A DNA stretch of 64,000 nucleotides, taken from Xanthomonas melonis (lineage in GTDB: Bacteria > Pseudomonadota > Gammaproteobacteria > Xanthomonadales > Xanthomonadaceae). The stretch covers positions 62,001 through 126,000 of the forward strand of contig NZ_JAJGQH010000005.1 in NCBI RefSeq assembly GCF_020783655.1. Direction: 5' to 3'. The notes under the pieces are model-generated. The model was given only the letters and a program-made list of their open reading frames with translations, was not told the DNA's origin and made no database searches. This document shows, piece after piece, positions 1 through 8,545 of this stretch. Position numbers and translations under genes: made by a program. The first letter of the stretch is position 1. Every line of letters starts with the position of its first letter.

Positions 1-1086
1 CCCGCCTTGACCGCAGCTGCGCAGGACGAAGACGCCTTCGCCGACGATGCCGACTTCGACCTGGACGACGCCCTGCCGCAGATCCTGCCGCCGGCCGCGC
101 TGCCGCCGATCGAAGTCGCTCCGCCCGCCCCTGTCGCGCTGGCCGCGGTGCCTGCCGCCGCCGTGCCGGCGCCGCAGAACGATGAAGAGCTCAAGCAGCT
201 GCGCGGCGAACTGGCACTGATGCGGCAGATGATCGAGCGCGAAATGAACCGCCTCACCGACGAGCGCCTGCGTGGCTCGCCGGTGCGTGCGCAGGCGCTG
301 GAGCTGATGGACGACTACGGCTTCGACGCCGGCCTGACCCGCGACATCGCCCTGCAGATCCCGGCCGATACCGAATTGCACCGCGGCCGCGGCCTGATGC
401 TGGGCCTGCTGTCCAAGCGCCTGCCGGTGGCCCCGGTCGACCCGCTGGAACGCGGCGGCGTGATCGCCCTGGTCGGCCCGACCGGTGCCGGCAAGACCAC
501 CACCATCGCCAAGCTGGCGCAGCGCTTCGCCGCCCAGCACGCCCCGCGCGACGTGGCCCTGGTCACCACCGACACCCTGCGCGTCGGCGGCCGCGAGCAG
601 CTGCACAGCTACGGCCGCCAGCTCGGTATCGCGGTGCACGAGGCCGACAGCGCCGAAAGCCTGCTCGAACTGCTGGACCGCCTGCGCGACTACAAGCTGG
701 TGCTGATCGACACCGCCGGCATGGGCCAGCGCGATCGCGCCCTGGCCGCCCAGCTGAACTGGCTGCGCGCCGCCCAGCAGGTCACCTCGCTGCTGGTGCT
801 GCCCGCCAACTCCCATTTCGCCGACCTCGACGAGGTCGTGCGCCGCTTCGCCCACGCCAAACCCCAAGGCGTGGTGCTGACCAAACTCGACGAGACCGGC
901 CGCTTCGGCAGCGCCTTGTCGGTGGTGGTCGATCACCAGATGCCCATCACCTGGGTGACTGACGGACAGCGGGTCCCCGACGACCTGCACCGCGCCAATG
1001 CCGCCAGTCTCGTTCTTCGCCTTGAAGATTTGCGGCGCGCTGCCGATAAGCCCTGTACTCCGGAGCACAACCATGCAGTCGCGTGA
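1..1086 (+). CDS. flhF: Flagellar SRP-type GTPase FlhF, 5'-truncated by window edge
   Basis: C-terminal part of FlhF, the signal-recognition-particle-family GTPase that sets the polar site of flagellum assembly. The frame is open from the first base, so the real start lies outside the window; an in-frame TTG at base 7 is only an accidental start. GTPase elements seen: P-loop GPTGAGKTTT near bases 475-504, the DTLRVGGREQL segment near 570-600, DTAGMGQRD near 709-735 and the guanine-specificity motif TKLDE near 880-894. An Ala/Pro-rich stretch at the beginning of the visible part matches the variable linker before the NG domain. The last 14 bases overlap flhG, pointing to translational coupling. 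Identity as FlhF rather than FtsY or Ffh rests on the neighbours flhG and fliA and on the linker. Confidence 0.95.
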   Translation, partial: PALTAAAQDEDAFADDADFDLDDALPQILPPAALPPIEVAPPAPVALAAVPAAAVPAPQNDEELKQLRGELALMRQMIEREMNRLTDERLRGSPVRAQALELMDDYGFDAGLTRDIALQIPADTELHRGRGLMLGLLSKRLPVAPVDPLERGGVIALVGPTGAGKTTTIAKLAQRFAAQHAPRDVALVTTDTLRVGGREQLHSYGRQLGIAVHEADSAESLLELLDRLRDYKLVLIDTAGMGQRDRALAAQLNWLRAAQQVTSLLVLPANSHFADLDEVVRRFAHAKPQGVVLTKLDETGRFGSALSVVVDHQMPITWVTDGQRVPDDLHRANAASLVLRLEDLRRAADKPCTPEHNHAVA

Positions 1087-1957
1087 ATACGCCAAGCTGA
1101 CCAACGCCTTCCCCCTGTCGGCGACCCGTCCCGAGCCTCTGGGCCCGGTGCGCACCATTGCCGTGACCGGCGGCAAGGGCGGCGTGGGCAAGACCAACAT
1201 CTCCGCCAACCTGGCCGTGGCGCTTGCCGACATGGGCAAACGCACGCTGCTGCTGGACGCCGACCTGGGCCTGGCCAACCTGGACGTGGTCCTGGGCCTG
1301 GCGCCCAAGTACACCCTGGCCGACCTGATCGCCGGCCGCTGCACGCTCGATGAAGTGATCATCGAAGGCCCCGGCGGCGTGCTGGTGGTGCCGGCCGCGT
1401 CCGGCCGCCGCCACATGGCCGAACTGGCCCCGGCCCAGCACATCGGCCTGGTCAACGTGTTCTCCGAACTGGAACGCGACCTGGACGTGATGGTCATCGA
1501 CACCGCCGCCGGCATCACCGACAGCGTGCTGACCTTCTGCCAGGCCGCCCAGGACACCGTGGTGGTGGTCTGCGACGAGCCGGCCTCGATCACCGACGCC
1601 TACGCACTGATCAAGGTGCTCTCGCGCGAACGCGGCGTGGACCGCCTGCAGATCATCGCCAACATGGTGCGCGACCCCAACGAGGGCCGCCTGCTGTACG
1701 ACAAGCTCTCCCGCGTCTGCGAGAAGTTCCTCGGCGACGTGTCGTTGAACTACCTCGGCCACGTGCCGCAGGACGACTGGCTGCGCCTGTCGGTGCAGCG
1801 TCAGCAACCCGTCATCAAGGCCTACCCCGCCAGTCCGTCGGCACAGGCCATCGCAGAAATCGCGCGCCGTACCTCGCGCTGGCAGGCTCCCACCGTGCCG
1901 CGCGGCAACGTCGAGTTCTTTGTCGAACGCATCATTCAACGGGGAGTGGCCGCATGA
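1073..1957 (+). CDS. flhG: Flagellar number regulator FlhG/FleN (MinD-like ATPase)
   Basis: 294-residue ParA/MinD-family ATPase that opposes FlhF and limits flagellum number in polar flagellates; in pseudomonads (FleN) it also restrains the master regulator FleQ. The deviant Walker A motif GGKGGVGKT is at residues 33-41, DADLGLANLD follows as the switch region, and the Walker B-like VMVIDTAAG lies mid-protein. I chose ATG 1073 because GGAG sits about 8 bases upstream and the MinD core begins soon after; an upstream in-frame start at 998 would lie deep inside flhF. It overlaps flhF by 14 bases and fliA by 4 (ATGA), so the three genes are probably one transcript. Confidence 0.94.
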   Translation: MQSREYAKLTNAFPLSATRPEPLGPVRTIAVTGGKGGVGKTNISANLAVALADMGKRTLLLDADLGLANLDVVLGLAPKYTLADLIAGRCTLDEVIIEGPGGVLVVPAASGRRHMAELAPAQHIGLVNVFSELERDLDVMVIDTAAGITDSVLTFCQAAQDTVVVVCDEPASITDAYALIKVLSRERGVDRLQIIANMVRDPNEGRLLYDKLSRVCEKFLGDVSLNYLGHVPQDDWLRLSVQRQQPVIKAYPASPSAQAIAEIARRTSRWQAPTVPRGNVEFFVERIIQRGVAA

Positions 1958-2721
1958 GCACCGCCACCGCAACGACCGCCACTGCGCAGTACCGTGCCGT
2001 CCAACGCAACAACGCCAACGACGTGGTGACCCAGCACGCCGACCTGGTGCGCCGCATCGCCCACCACCTGGCCGCCCGCCTTCCGGCGAGCGTGGAAGTG
2101 GACGACCTGATCCAGGCCGGCATGATCGGTCTGATCGAAGCCTCGCGCAGCTACGACTCCGACCAGGGCGCCTCGTTCGAAACCTATGCCTCGATCCGCA
2201 TCCGCGGCTCGATGATCGACGAGATCCGCCGTGGCGACTGGGTGCCGCGTTCGGTGCACCGCCGCGCCCGCGACGCTGCCGCCGCCGTGCGCAAGATCGA
2301 GCAGAGCACCGGCCGCGCCGCCGCCGCCACCGAAGTGGCCGCCGCGATGGAAATGCCGCTGCCCGACTACCTGCGCCTGATGGAAGACGCCGCACGCGGC
2401 CAGGTGCTGAGCCTGGAATCGCGCATCGAAGATCACGGCGAACTGGACACCACCGCCAAGGGTGGGCCCAATCCGCAGCAGATGATGGAGCGTGGCGAAT
2501 TCGGCCGCGAGCTGGGCAAGGCCATCGGCCAGTTGCCCGAGCGCGAGCAGTTGGTGCTGTCGCTGTACTACGAACAGGAATTGAACCTGAAGGAAATCGG
2601 CGCCGTGCTCGGCGTCAGCGAATCGCGCGTCTGCCAGATCCACGGCCAGGCCGTGGTGCGCCTGCGCGGCCGCCTCAAGGTATTCGAACTGGCCGATGCC
2701 GGTGTCGAAAATGACGATTGA
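1954..2721 (+). CDS. fliA: Flagellar sigma factor FliA (sigma-28)
   Basis: 255-residue alternative sigma factor for late flagellar and chemotaxis genes. Region 2 is visible as DLIQAGMIGLIEASRSYD followed by SFETYASIRIRGSMIDEIR, and the C-terminal region 4 helix-turn-helix as LNLKEIGAVLGVSESRVCQI. Length fits the family (about 240-260). The start ATG overlaps the flhG stop (ATGA) and GGGGAG precedes it. The window contains many matches to the FliA promoter consensus before motility and receptor genes, so its targets appear to be largely local. The anti-sigma factor FlgM is not in the window. Confidence 0.96.
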   Translation: MSTATATTATAQYRAVQRNNANDVVTQHADLVRRIAHHLAARLPASVEVDDLIQAGMIGLIEASRSYDSDQGASFETYASIRIRGSMIDEIRRGDWVPRSVHRRARDAAAAVRKIEQSTGRAAAATEVAAAMEMPLPDYLRLMEDAARGQVLSLESRIEDHGELDTTAKGGPNPQQMMERGEFGRELGKAIGQLPEREQLVLSLYYEQELNLKEIGAVLGVSESRVCQIHGQAVVRLRGRLKVFELADAGVENDD

Positions 2722-2745
2722 TTTTTTTCGTGTTAGGAGCTTGAT

Positions 2746-3138
2746 GTGAACAAGAACATGCGGATCCTGATCGTGGACGACTTCTCGACGATGCGACGTA
2801 TCGTCAAGAATCTGTTGGCGGATCTTGGCTTCACCAATACCGCAGAGGCCGAAGACGGCAACAGCGCGCTGGCCGCGCTGCGTGCGGGCCCGTTCGATTT
2901 CGTGGTGACGGACTGGAACATGCCGGGCATGACCGGCATCGACCTGCTGCGCAATATCCGCGCCGACGCCAAGCTCAAGCACCTGCCGGTGATGATGGTG
3001 ACCGCCGAAGCCAAGCGCGAGCAGATCATCGAAGCCGCGCAGTGCGGCGTGAACGGCTACATCATCAAGCCGTTCACCGCGCAGACGCTGGAAGAGAAGC
3101 TGGGCAAGGTGTTCGAACGTCTGGCGGCGACCGCCTGA
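2746..3138 (+). CDS. cheY: Chemotaxis response regulator CheY (copy 1)
   Basis: 130-residue single receiver domain that carries the phosphoryl signal from CheA to the flagellar switch. Acidic pair D11/D12, phospho-acceptor D56 (TDWNMPG), T86 (VTAEAKRE) and K108 (KPF) are all in place. The start is GTG 2746: AGGAG lies 7 bases upstream, and the nearby ATG at 2744 is followed at once by a stop. It sits directly upstream of its phosphatase gene cheZ, whose ATG overlaps the cheY stop by one base. The second CheY in this window (20736) differs in the acceptor-loop sequence, so this copy, paired with CheZ, is the better candidate for motor control. Confidence 0.95.
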   Translation: MNKNMRILIVDDFSTMRRIVKNLLADLGFTNTAEAEDGNSALAALRAGPFDFVVTDWNMPGMTGIDLLRNIRADAKLKHLPVMMVTAEAKREQIIEAAQCGVNGYIIKPFTAQTLEEKLGKVFERLAATA

Positions 3139-3764
3139 TGAACGCCACCGTGGAAGCCGATGCCGAACGTGCCGCGTTGATCGAGCGCCTGCAGAGCGCG
3201 CTCGATGCATTGGAAAGCGGTGACCAGGTCACCTGGCGTCGCGAGGTCGACCACCTCGCCGCGCTACGCACGCGCCCGATGATGCAGAGCCTGAGCCGGC
3301 TCGCCCGCGAACTCGGACAGGCCCTGGGCGAGTTGCCCACGGTGCCCGAAGAGGCCGGCGAACTGGACGATGCCTGCTCGCGCCTGGACCATGTGGTGGA
3401 GATGACCGAAAAGGCCAGCCACCGCACCCTGGACCTGGTCGAGGAATGCCGCGTGCTGGCCAACCAGCTGCGCGATGGCGGGCTCAATGAGGACCAGGGC
3501 GCACTGCTGGAAAAGATGCGCCACAACCTCACCGAGTTGTCGCTGGCGCAGAGCTATCAGGACCTCAGCGGGCAGATCATCCGCCGCGTGGCCGGCATCG
3601 TGCGCCGTGTGCACGAAGGCTTCGGCGCCTTGGGCCTTCCGCCCAAGAACAGCGAACCGAAGAAAGACGACGGCGGTCTTGCCGGTCCTGCGATCAAGGG
3701 CCTGGACCGTCACGCGGTGTCGCAGGACGACGCCGACGACCTGCTGTCCGGATTGGGGCTGTAA
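3138..3764 (+). CDS. cheZ: CheY-P phosphatase CheZ
   Basis: 208-residue phosphatase that accelerates CheY-P dephosphorylation. The catalytic segment YQDLSGQIIRR includes D142 and Q146, equivalent to the Asp/Gln pair known in E. coli CheZ. The extreme C-terminus, DDADDLLSGLGL, is the acidic/hydrophobic peptide that tethers CheZ to CheY. The middle is a long helical hairpin rich in Leu and Glu. ATG 3138 shares a base with the cheY stop; the open frame runs upstream inside cheY but without a plausible start. Two bases separate the stop from the cheA start, fitting one operon. Confidence 0.94.
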   Translation: MNATVEADAERAALIERLQSALDALESGDQVTWRREVDHLAALRTRPMMQSLSRLARELGQALGELPTVPEEAGELDDACSRLDHVVEMTEKASHRTLDLVEECRVLANQLRDGGLNEDQGALLEKMRHNLTELSLAQSYQDLSGQIIRRVAGIVRRVHEGFGALGLPPKNSEPKKDDGGLAGPAIKGLDRHAVSQDDADDLLSGLGL

Positions 3765-3766
3765 TC

Positions 3767-5416
3767 ATGAGTGCTGTTCCAGACGATATTGCTGCCGATT
3801 TCATCGTCGAGGCCCAGGAGATCCTGGATCGCCTCGGCGAACAGCTGGTGTCGCTGGAACAGGCACCAGACGAAGCGGACCAGCTCAACGCGGTGTTCCG
3901 CGGCTTCCACACGCTCAAGGGCGGCGCCGGCTTCCTGGCCATCAAGCCGATGGTGGAGCTGTGCCACGCCGCCGAAGAAACCCTCGGCATGGCGCGCTCG
4001 GGCCAGGCAGTGCTGCAGGCGCATCACTTCGATGCCGCGCAGCAGTCGCTGGACTATCTGCAGGCCATGCTGGACGCGATGGGCTCGGGCGAAGCGGTAC
4101 CGCACGCGCCGGCCACGCTGATCGCGCAGTTCGATGCCAAGAGCGCGCCACCAGCGGTCAAGGCCGCCCCCAAGGCTGCCGCCGCGCCGGCGCAACACGA
4201 CGACGCGCATGCTCCCGTCGCAGGCGCCAAAGGCCCCAAGGCCGCCGCCAAGGCCGGTGCCGAAGCCGAACAGACCGTGCGCGTGGACACCAAGCGCCTG
4301 GACGCCATCGTCAACCTGATCGGCGAACTGGTGCTCTCGCGCAACCGCCTGAAGACCTTGCGCACCCGCTTGCGCGACGAAGAACTCGACCGCGCGGTCA
4401 GCACGCTGGATATCGCCACCGCACGTCTGCAGACCGCGGTCATGCGTACCCGCATGCAGCCGGTCAGCAAGGTGTTCGCCCGCTTCCCCAAGGTGGCCCG
4501 CGATGTCGCGCGCACCCTGTCCAAGGAAGTGGAGCTGGAACTGATCGGCGCCGAAACCGAGCTCGATCGCAATCTGGTCGAAGCCCTGGCCGACCCGCTG
4601 GTGCACCTGGTGCGCAACGCGATCGACCACGGCATCGAATCGCCTGCCCTGCGCGAAGCCACCGGCAAGCCGCGCAGCGGCCATGTGCGCCTGTCCGCGC
4701 AGCAGGAAGGCGATTACGTCAGTATCGAAATCCAGGACGACGGCGCCGGCATCGACCCCGAGCGGCTGCGCGAGATCGCCCGCGGCAAGGGCCTGATCGA
4801 CGCCGAAGCCGCCGCGCGCCTGAGCACCGACGAGTGTCTGCATTTGATCTTCATGCCGGGCTTTTCGACCAAGGCCGAGGTCACCGACATCTCCGGCCGC
4901 GGCGTGGGCATGGACGTGGTGCAATCGCGTATCCGCGAGCTCAGCGGGCAGATCCAGATCCAGTCCGAACTGGGCCGCGGCAGCCGCTTCATGATCCGCG
5001 TCCCGCTGACCCTGGCCATCCTGCCCACGCTATTGGTGCAGGCCGGCGAAGCGGTCTACGCATTGCCGCTGGCGCGCGTGGTGGAAGTGCTGCATGCACC
5101 GCAAACCTCGCTGGGCTGGTTCGACGGCCGCGCCGTCCTCGACCGCCGCTCGCACACCCTGCCCCTGATCGACCTGCGCCGCTGGCTGGGCGTACCGGCC
5201 GAACAACCGCCGCTGCTGACCGTGGTGTTGCTGCAGGCCGGCGAAACCCGCTTCGGCCTGGTGGTGGACCAGGTCCGCGGCCGCGAGGAAGTGGTGATCA
5301 AGCCCCTGCCCCGTGCCCTGCGCGGCCTGCCCGGCTACGCCGGCGCCACCCTGATCGGCGATGGCCGCATGGCGCTGATCCTGGATGTGGATGGGCTGCG
5401 TTCCAGCGATCATTGA
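3767..5416 (+). CDS. cheA: Chemotaxis histidine kinase CheA (short form, no P2 domain)
   Basis: 549-residue CheA-type kinase. The HPt (P1) domain at the N-terminus has phospho-acceptor H48 in FHTLKGGAGF. A short Ala/Pro/Lys linker near residues 125-165 leads straight into the P3 dimerisation helices (VDTKRLDAIVNLIGELVLSR), then the P4 ATPase (HLVRNAIDHG, DDGAGI, GRGVGMDVV) and the C-terminal P5 CheW-like domain. No recognisable CheY-binding P2 domain lies between P1 and P3, so the protein is about 120 residues shorter than the second CheA at 21135. It is the last gene of the flhF-cheA run; cheB and motCD, which often follow in pseudomonads, are displaced. Confidence 0.93.
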   Translation: MSAVPDDIAADFIVEAQEILDRLGEQLVSLEQAPDEADQLNAVFRGFHTLKGGAGFLAIKPMVELCHAAEETLGMARSGQAVLQAHHFDAAQQSLDYLQAMLDAMGSGEAVPHAPATLIAQFDAKSAPPAVKAAPKAAAAPAQHDDAHAPVAGAKGPKAAAKAGAEAEQTVRVDTKRLDAIVNLIGELVLSRNRLKTLRTRLRDEELDRAVSTLDIATARLQTAVMRTRMQPVSKVFARFPKVARDVARTLSKEVELELIGAETELDRNLVEALADPLVHLVRNAIDHGIESPALREATGKPRSGHVRLSAQQEGDYVSIEIQDDGAGIDPERLREIARGKGLIDAEAAARLSTDECLHLIFMPGFSTKAEVTDISGRGVGMDVVQSRIRELSGQIQIQSELGRGSRFMIRVPLTLAILPTLLVQAGEAVYALPLARVVEVLHAPQTSLGWFDGRAVLDRRSHTLPLIDLRRWLGVPAEQPPLLTVVLLQAGETRFGLVVDQVRGREEVVIKPLPRALRGLPGYAGATLIGDGRMALILDVDGLRSSDH

Positions 5417-5417
5417 G

Positions 5418-5475
5418 GTTGGGGATTCGGGATTCGGGATTGGGAGAATCGGGAATCGGGAATCGGGAATCGGGA
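5418..5475. repeat. Heptanucleotide GGGATTC / GGGAATC tandem repeats
   Basis: Just after the cheA stop there are about three copies of the 7-base unit gggattc (one ending in g) followed by about four copies of gggaatc. Such short G-rich runs are frequent between Xanthomonas genes. No coding role is visible. The run touches the start of the larger repeated element at 5474. Confidence 0.8.
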
Positions 5476-5636
5476 AGACGATCCTGTTTGCCTGATCTAA
5501 CGACAACGGCCGCGTACTGCGGCCGTTGTCGTTTCACTACCAGCATCGCTGCTGATCTATGTCGCTACGCGCAAGCATGGGCGCGATGGTTTAGCGACGG
5601 TCAGGCTGCCGTGGAAGTGAACCTGGAACCGTTATT
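5474..5636 (+). repeat. 163-bp intergenic element, copy A
   Basis: First of three copies of one element. Copy A aligns with copy B (8920-9082) over the whole length without a visible gap and with only scattered mismatches. It starts at aagacgatcctg, contains a strong hairpin, and ends at ggaaccgttatt. The copy lies exactly between the end of cheA and the accessory genes. A partial inverted copy is at 12300-12395. Confidence 0.85.
5501..5531 (+). terminator. Terminator-like hairpin downstream of cheA (in repeat copy A)
   Basis: Perfect 13-bp stem cgacaacggccgc / gcggccgttgtcg around a 5-base loop, followed by gtttcac rather than a long T-run. It is the first hairpin after cheA and could end that transcript; being symmetrical it could also act on the opposite strand for the effector gene that ends at 5665. 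Confidence 0.6.
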
Positions 5637-5664
5637 TGGACCTCGTTATCTTGTTGCGAAACAC

Positions 5665-7143
5665 TCAGCGCGCCATCGACGGACCAGCCTGGCTGACGGC
5701 TTGCTGGGACTGCTCCAGCGCCTGCTGCTGTTCGCGCGCCTGAGCCTGAGTCTGGTTGATTGCCTGCAGGCGATCGAACGACTGGGTCTCTGGTGTCTGC
5801 ACGGCGTCCATGGTCGACATATGGGCACGCTGGTGAGCCGGGTCGTTGAGGGCGCCCTGAACGACGAAGACCTTCTCGCCGCCCGCAAGCTGAGCCGTTG
5901 GGTTGTTGAGCACCACATGATCCACCCGCGACAACCCTTCCTCTTTTGCCAGCGCAAGCAGGCTAGCTGTCATGCGCTCGCTCGATGCATCCCACTGCCT
6001 GCCATGTGCGCTATCGAGCTTTTGCACCCCGTCTTTGATCTGCTGGTACAGCGGGTGATCAGCATGGCCTGGATCTGACGGAAGAAGGTGAAGTGACGTC
6101 CCTTGCGATGGGGATTCACGTGCACGGAGCTCCTGCTCCAGCTCTTGTGCAGAGATCGGCGAGACATGCAGATGAGTGTTTTTGGTGTGCTGGAACAAGC
6201 CCGGCGTCGGGGGCTGGGTGCTGCTGTCCAGGTAAGGCATCGGGCGCGTATTGCTGCCCAGGTCAATACCATTGCGTTCTAGTGCATCCTCTTTGAGACC
6301 AAGCCGCTGCAGGTTAAAGATCATCGGTTGCTCAGGCGTGCCCTGCTGCGCCTTATTGTAGTGACGCTCAAAGATCGCTGCGGTGCCGATGACCCAAGGT
6401 CCGTAGTGGTTGTGATAGTCAGATAGGCCGCCATAACCGATCTGCGTATCCTGTGCTGGTTTATCGAAATAGTTGACACCCATTGCCTCGATATTTGCCG
6501 GCGTGGCTGACATGGTCAAATCTTGATTCAAGGAAAGATTTGGCTTTAAGGTGTAGACGAGACCTTGGCTTCCCGCAGCGGTATCGATGAAGTCACGCAT
6601 CCGTCCTGGGGCCGCACGATAGATATCCTCCAAGGTCGGCTGAGGTGTACTGCCCTTCACCCTGCTGAGGGTGGCGTTCCAACCCGCGATCTCTGCACGT
6701 GATTCATCCTCACGGTTGCTAGCAATGACCTTTTCAGCGGCTGACGTGTAGTCGTGTGTGGTGCGCGCAATCGTACGAGCTTCAGTCATGAATTGCTGCC
6801 TTGCGGCCTCCGCGTCCGGGCTGAAGGTGCTGTGTTGCAACTCGTGCCCAAGGACAAAAGTCAGATCCCCGGCAGATGGGGGAGCAACTCCATTGGGGCC
6901 CACCAGCTTTGTCAGTGGCAACTGGATTGAGTGGCCAACAGGATCAAACGAGCCTCCAGCATGCGGATCGGTGAGAGGCTTGAAGCTGGTCACCAGCTTT
7001 TGATCAATTGCCACATTCAGCTGGCGCGTAAGTTCCGGCGAATCGGTTAGAAGCTGCCTCAGTTGATCGACGTGAGGTTTGGTAACTCCAGGCTCATTGC
7101 CGAAATCATTCAAAACTTTCAAAGCATCAGGACTGAGTGACAT
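5665..7143 (-). CDS. Putative X-T4SS antibacterial effector: HEXXH domain plus C-terminal XVIPCD
   Basis: 492 residues. The C-terminal part (about 355-460, opening with DPGHADHPLYQQI and including DHVVL and FVVQG) has the features of XVIPCD, the domain that binds VirD4 and sends effectors through the Xanthomonas antibacterial type IV secretion system; a Gln-rich tail follows, as is usual. The N-terminal half carries HELQH at residues 100-104, a zinc metallopeptidase-type HEXXH motif, with possible third-ligand glutamates in EDESRAEIAGWN (about 145-156). The middle (240-330) is unassigned. No signal peptide is seen, as expected for a T4SS substrate. AAGGAG precedes ATG 7143. It lies 15 bases downstream of a lipoprotein gene, the typical effector/immunity arrangement. 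The XVIPCD call is strong; peptidase activity is inference. Confidence 0.85.
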   Translation of the reverse strand: MSLSPDALKVLNDFGNEPGVTKPHVDQLRQLLTDSPELTRQLNVAIDQKLVTSFKPLTDPHAGGSFDPVGHSIQLPLTKLVGPNGVAPPSAGDLTFVLGHELQHSTFSPDAEAARQQFMTEARTIARTTHDYTSAAEKVIASNREDESRAEIAGWNATLSRVKGSTPQPTLEDIYRAAPGRMRDFIDTAAGSQGLVYTLKPNLSLNQDLTMSATPANIEAMGVNYFDKPAQDTQIGYGGLSDYHNHYGPWVIGTAAIFERHYNKAQQGTPEQPMIFNLQRLGLKEDALERNGIDLGSNTRPMPYLDSSTQPPTPGLFQHTKNTHLHVSPISAQELEQELRARESPSQGTSLHLLPSDPGHADHPLYQQIKDGVQKLDSAHGRQWDASSERMTASLLALAKEEGLSRVDHVVLNNPTAQLAGGEKVFVVQGALNDPAHQRAHMSTMDAVQTPETQSFDRLQAINQTQAQAREQQQALEQSQQAVSQAGPSMAR

Positions 7144-7158
7144 GTCCGCTCCTTGGAC

Positions 7159-7776
7159 TTAACGGATGTAGACCCATTCGACGCATTTGCGCGCCACAAA
7201 CTCTTGCGGTTCCGCAGCCTCACCTCGCGGAAAGACCTCTACTCGCATTCCTGGGCGCGTAAAGAAATCACTCATCCAGCGCCCGTCTTCGACGATGTTG
7301 CGCTCACGCGCAAATCCCATCTGCTCAAGCTGCTGGGTAAAACGATCAAAGTCCAGGCGACAAATTTCGGTCATCGCAGGCGATGCACCGGCCACATTGC
7401 GATCGAAGCGGAATTCGAACCATCTGCCATCAAGCTTGGTTTCATCGACTCCAAATCCATAACTCCAATCCTTAGTGAGCGGGCCGAAGGCCCGATATCG
7501 GCGTTCGTCGCCTTTCACGAACTGAACCGCCTGCCCCATCGTGGAATTCAGACGCTCGGGAGTGAAATCGGAGATGTTCTGGCTGCCCTTGATTAACACA
7601 AGCAGCTGACCAAGCAAGCCTTCCGCAGTGGGCTTGTTAGGCGGCACAGTGGTAGGACTGGATGAATTCATGGCAGATGTCTCCGTGACGGTTGCCGGGG
7701 CTGGGGTGGCCGACGTGTGGGCGCATGCGCCCAGAGCGAGGGTGGCGAGCAAGGCGTAGAGGGGGCGCGCGATCAT
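7159..7776 (-). CDS. Putative periplasmic lipoprotein immunity protein (X-Tfi type)
   Basis: 205 residues with a lipoprotein signal peptide: MIARPLYALLATLALGAC, lipobox LGAC, cleavage before Cys18. The mature part is a compact soluble domain ending in CVEWVYIR, with no known catalytic motif. I took ATG 7776 because the signal peptide begins there; the open frame runs further upstream but the extra residues are low-complexity read-through. It ends 15 bases before the XVIPCD effector start on the same strand. In Xanthomonas, T4SS effectors are commonly paired with periplasmic lipoproteins that neutralise them, so this is the likely cognate inhibitor. The function comes from context and the signal peptide, not from a recognised domain. 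Confidence 0.75.
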   Translation of the reverse strand: MIARPLYALLATLALGACAHTSATPAPATVTETSAMNSSSPTTVPPNKPTAEGLLGQLLVLIKGSQNISDFTPERLNSTMGQAVQFVKGDERRYRAFGPLTKDWSYGFGVDETKLDGRWFEFRFDRNVAGASPAMTEICRLDFDRFTQQLEQMGFARERNIVEDGRWMSDFFTRPGMRVEVFPRGEAAEPQEFVARKCVEWVYIR

Positions 7777-7862
7777 GAAGCGTCCGTTGTGCGCTGGTGT
7801 GGCTGCGACGCTAGTGGCATCCGGCACCGAGGTCAATCGCAAAGGGTCTGGCAGCCGTAGCA

Positions 7863-8279
7863 TCATCGCCGCACGCCGTGCGCCTTCGCCGGCACCTCCA
7901 CCGGCGGCAACACCTCCATCAGCAGCTGCCCTTCGCTGGCGGTGATGCGCAGCTTGGTGCCGATGGCGAAGCCCAGTTGTTCCAGCCATAGGCCGCTGAG
8001 GCGGACGTGGGGTACGTGCTGGTCGCCGGCGTGGTCGTGGGCGCCGGGGTAATGGGTGTAGCTGACGGTGCATTGGCGCGGGCGGCGGGCGCGGCGGGGT
8101 GCGCCCAGCGTGCCGGGGCCTTGCGGGGAGGCGTCCGGGTCGGGCGGCAGCATCGGTGGCAGCTTGGTGCGGTCGGGTTCCACAACGACCCACTGCACCC
8201 GCTTGGGCGGCGCGGGGCGCGTACGTGTGCGGGTGGGCCGTAGGCTGGCAGATGCCGTGGGTGGGCGGCGGCGTGTCAT
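7863..8279 (-). CDS. SymE-family type I toxin-like protein
   Basis: 138 residues. The C-terminal 45 residues (VRLSGLWLEQLGFAIGTKLR...) match the SymE pattern: an AbrB-like fold in which 'l.G.WL...GF..G..v.v' is conserved. E. coli SymE is an SOS-induced toxin controlled by the antisense RNA SymR. The first 85 residues are Arg/Pro-rich and look disordered. ATG 8279 is chosen because CGGAGG precedes it and it overlaps the upstream small gene by ATGA. Many Xanthomonas genomes carry several such genes. An antisense RNA was not identified by eye. Confidence 0.7.
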   Translation of the reverse strand: MTRRRPPTASASLRPTRTRTRPAPPKRVQWVVVEPDRTKLPPMLPPDPDASPQGPGTLGAPRRARRPRQCTVSYTHYPGAHDHAGDQHVPHVRLSGLWLEQLGFAIGTKLRITASEGQLLMEVLPPVEVPAKAHGVRR

Positions 8280-8545
8280 GGCGCCTCCGGGTGGTGGCGG
8301 GTGATGGTTGCAGCGACGCACTGCTGCAATGGCACAGTCCTGCGTGCCGACAGGCGGCGCGAGGTGTGCGGCAATACAGCGAGCTGGCGACTCAGCGGAT
8401 GCGCGGTATGCTCTCTCGCCTGCTCAACAGCTGCGCGTGCGACGAGCCGGCGCAGCACCTCGCCCATATCCCATCGCAGGCGGCGGGCGGAAGCTGGCAA
8501 CAGATCAACCGGTACAGGTGCCGGCATGGGTGGTGCGGTAGACAT
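8276..8545 (-). CDS. Small conserved-looking protein coupled to the SymE-like gene
   Basis: 89 residues starting MSTAPPMPAPVPVDLLPAS, with a helical middle (GEVLRRLVARAAVEQAREH) and a basic tail. I do not recognise a family. Support for a real gene: a very good Shine-Dalgarno (AGGAGGGCG) sits just upstream of ATG 8545, and the stop overlaps the SymE-like start codon (ATGA), so the two would be translationally coupled. It could be an accessory or regulatory leader protein for the toxin. Confidence 0.6.
   Translation of the reverse strand: MSTAPPMPAPVPVDLLPASARRLRWDMGEVLRRLVARAAVEQAREHTAHPLSRQLAVLPHTSRRLSARRTVPLQQCVAATITRHHPEAP

Noticed and set aside
947..3210. Long minus-strand frames opposite flhG, fliA and cheY
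   Set aside because: Shadow frames of recognised genes; Arg- or His-rich with no known motif.
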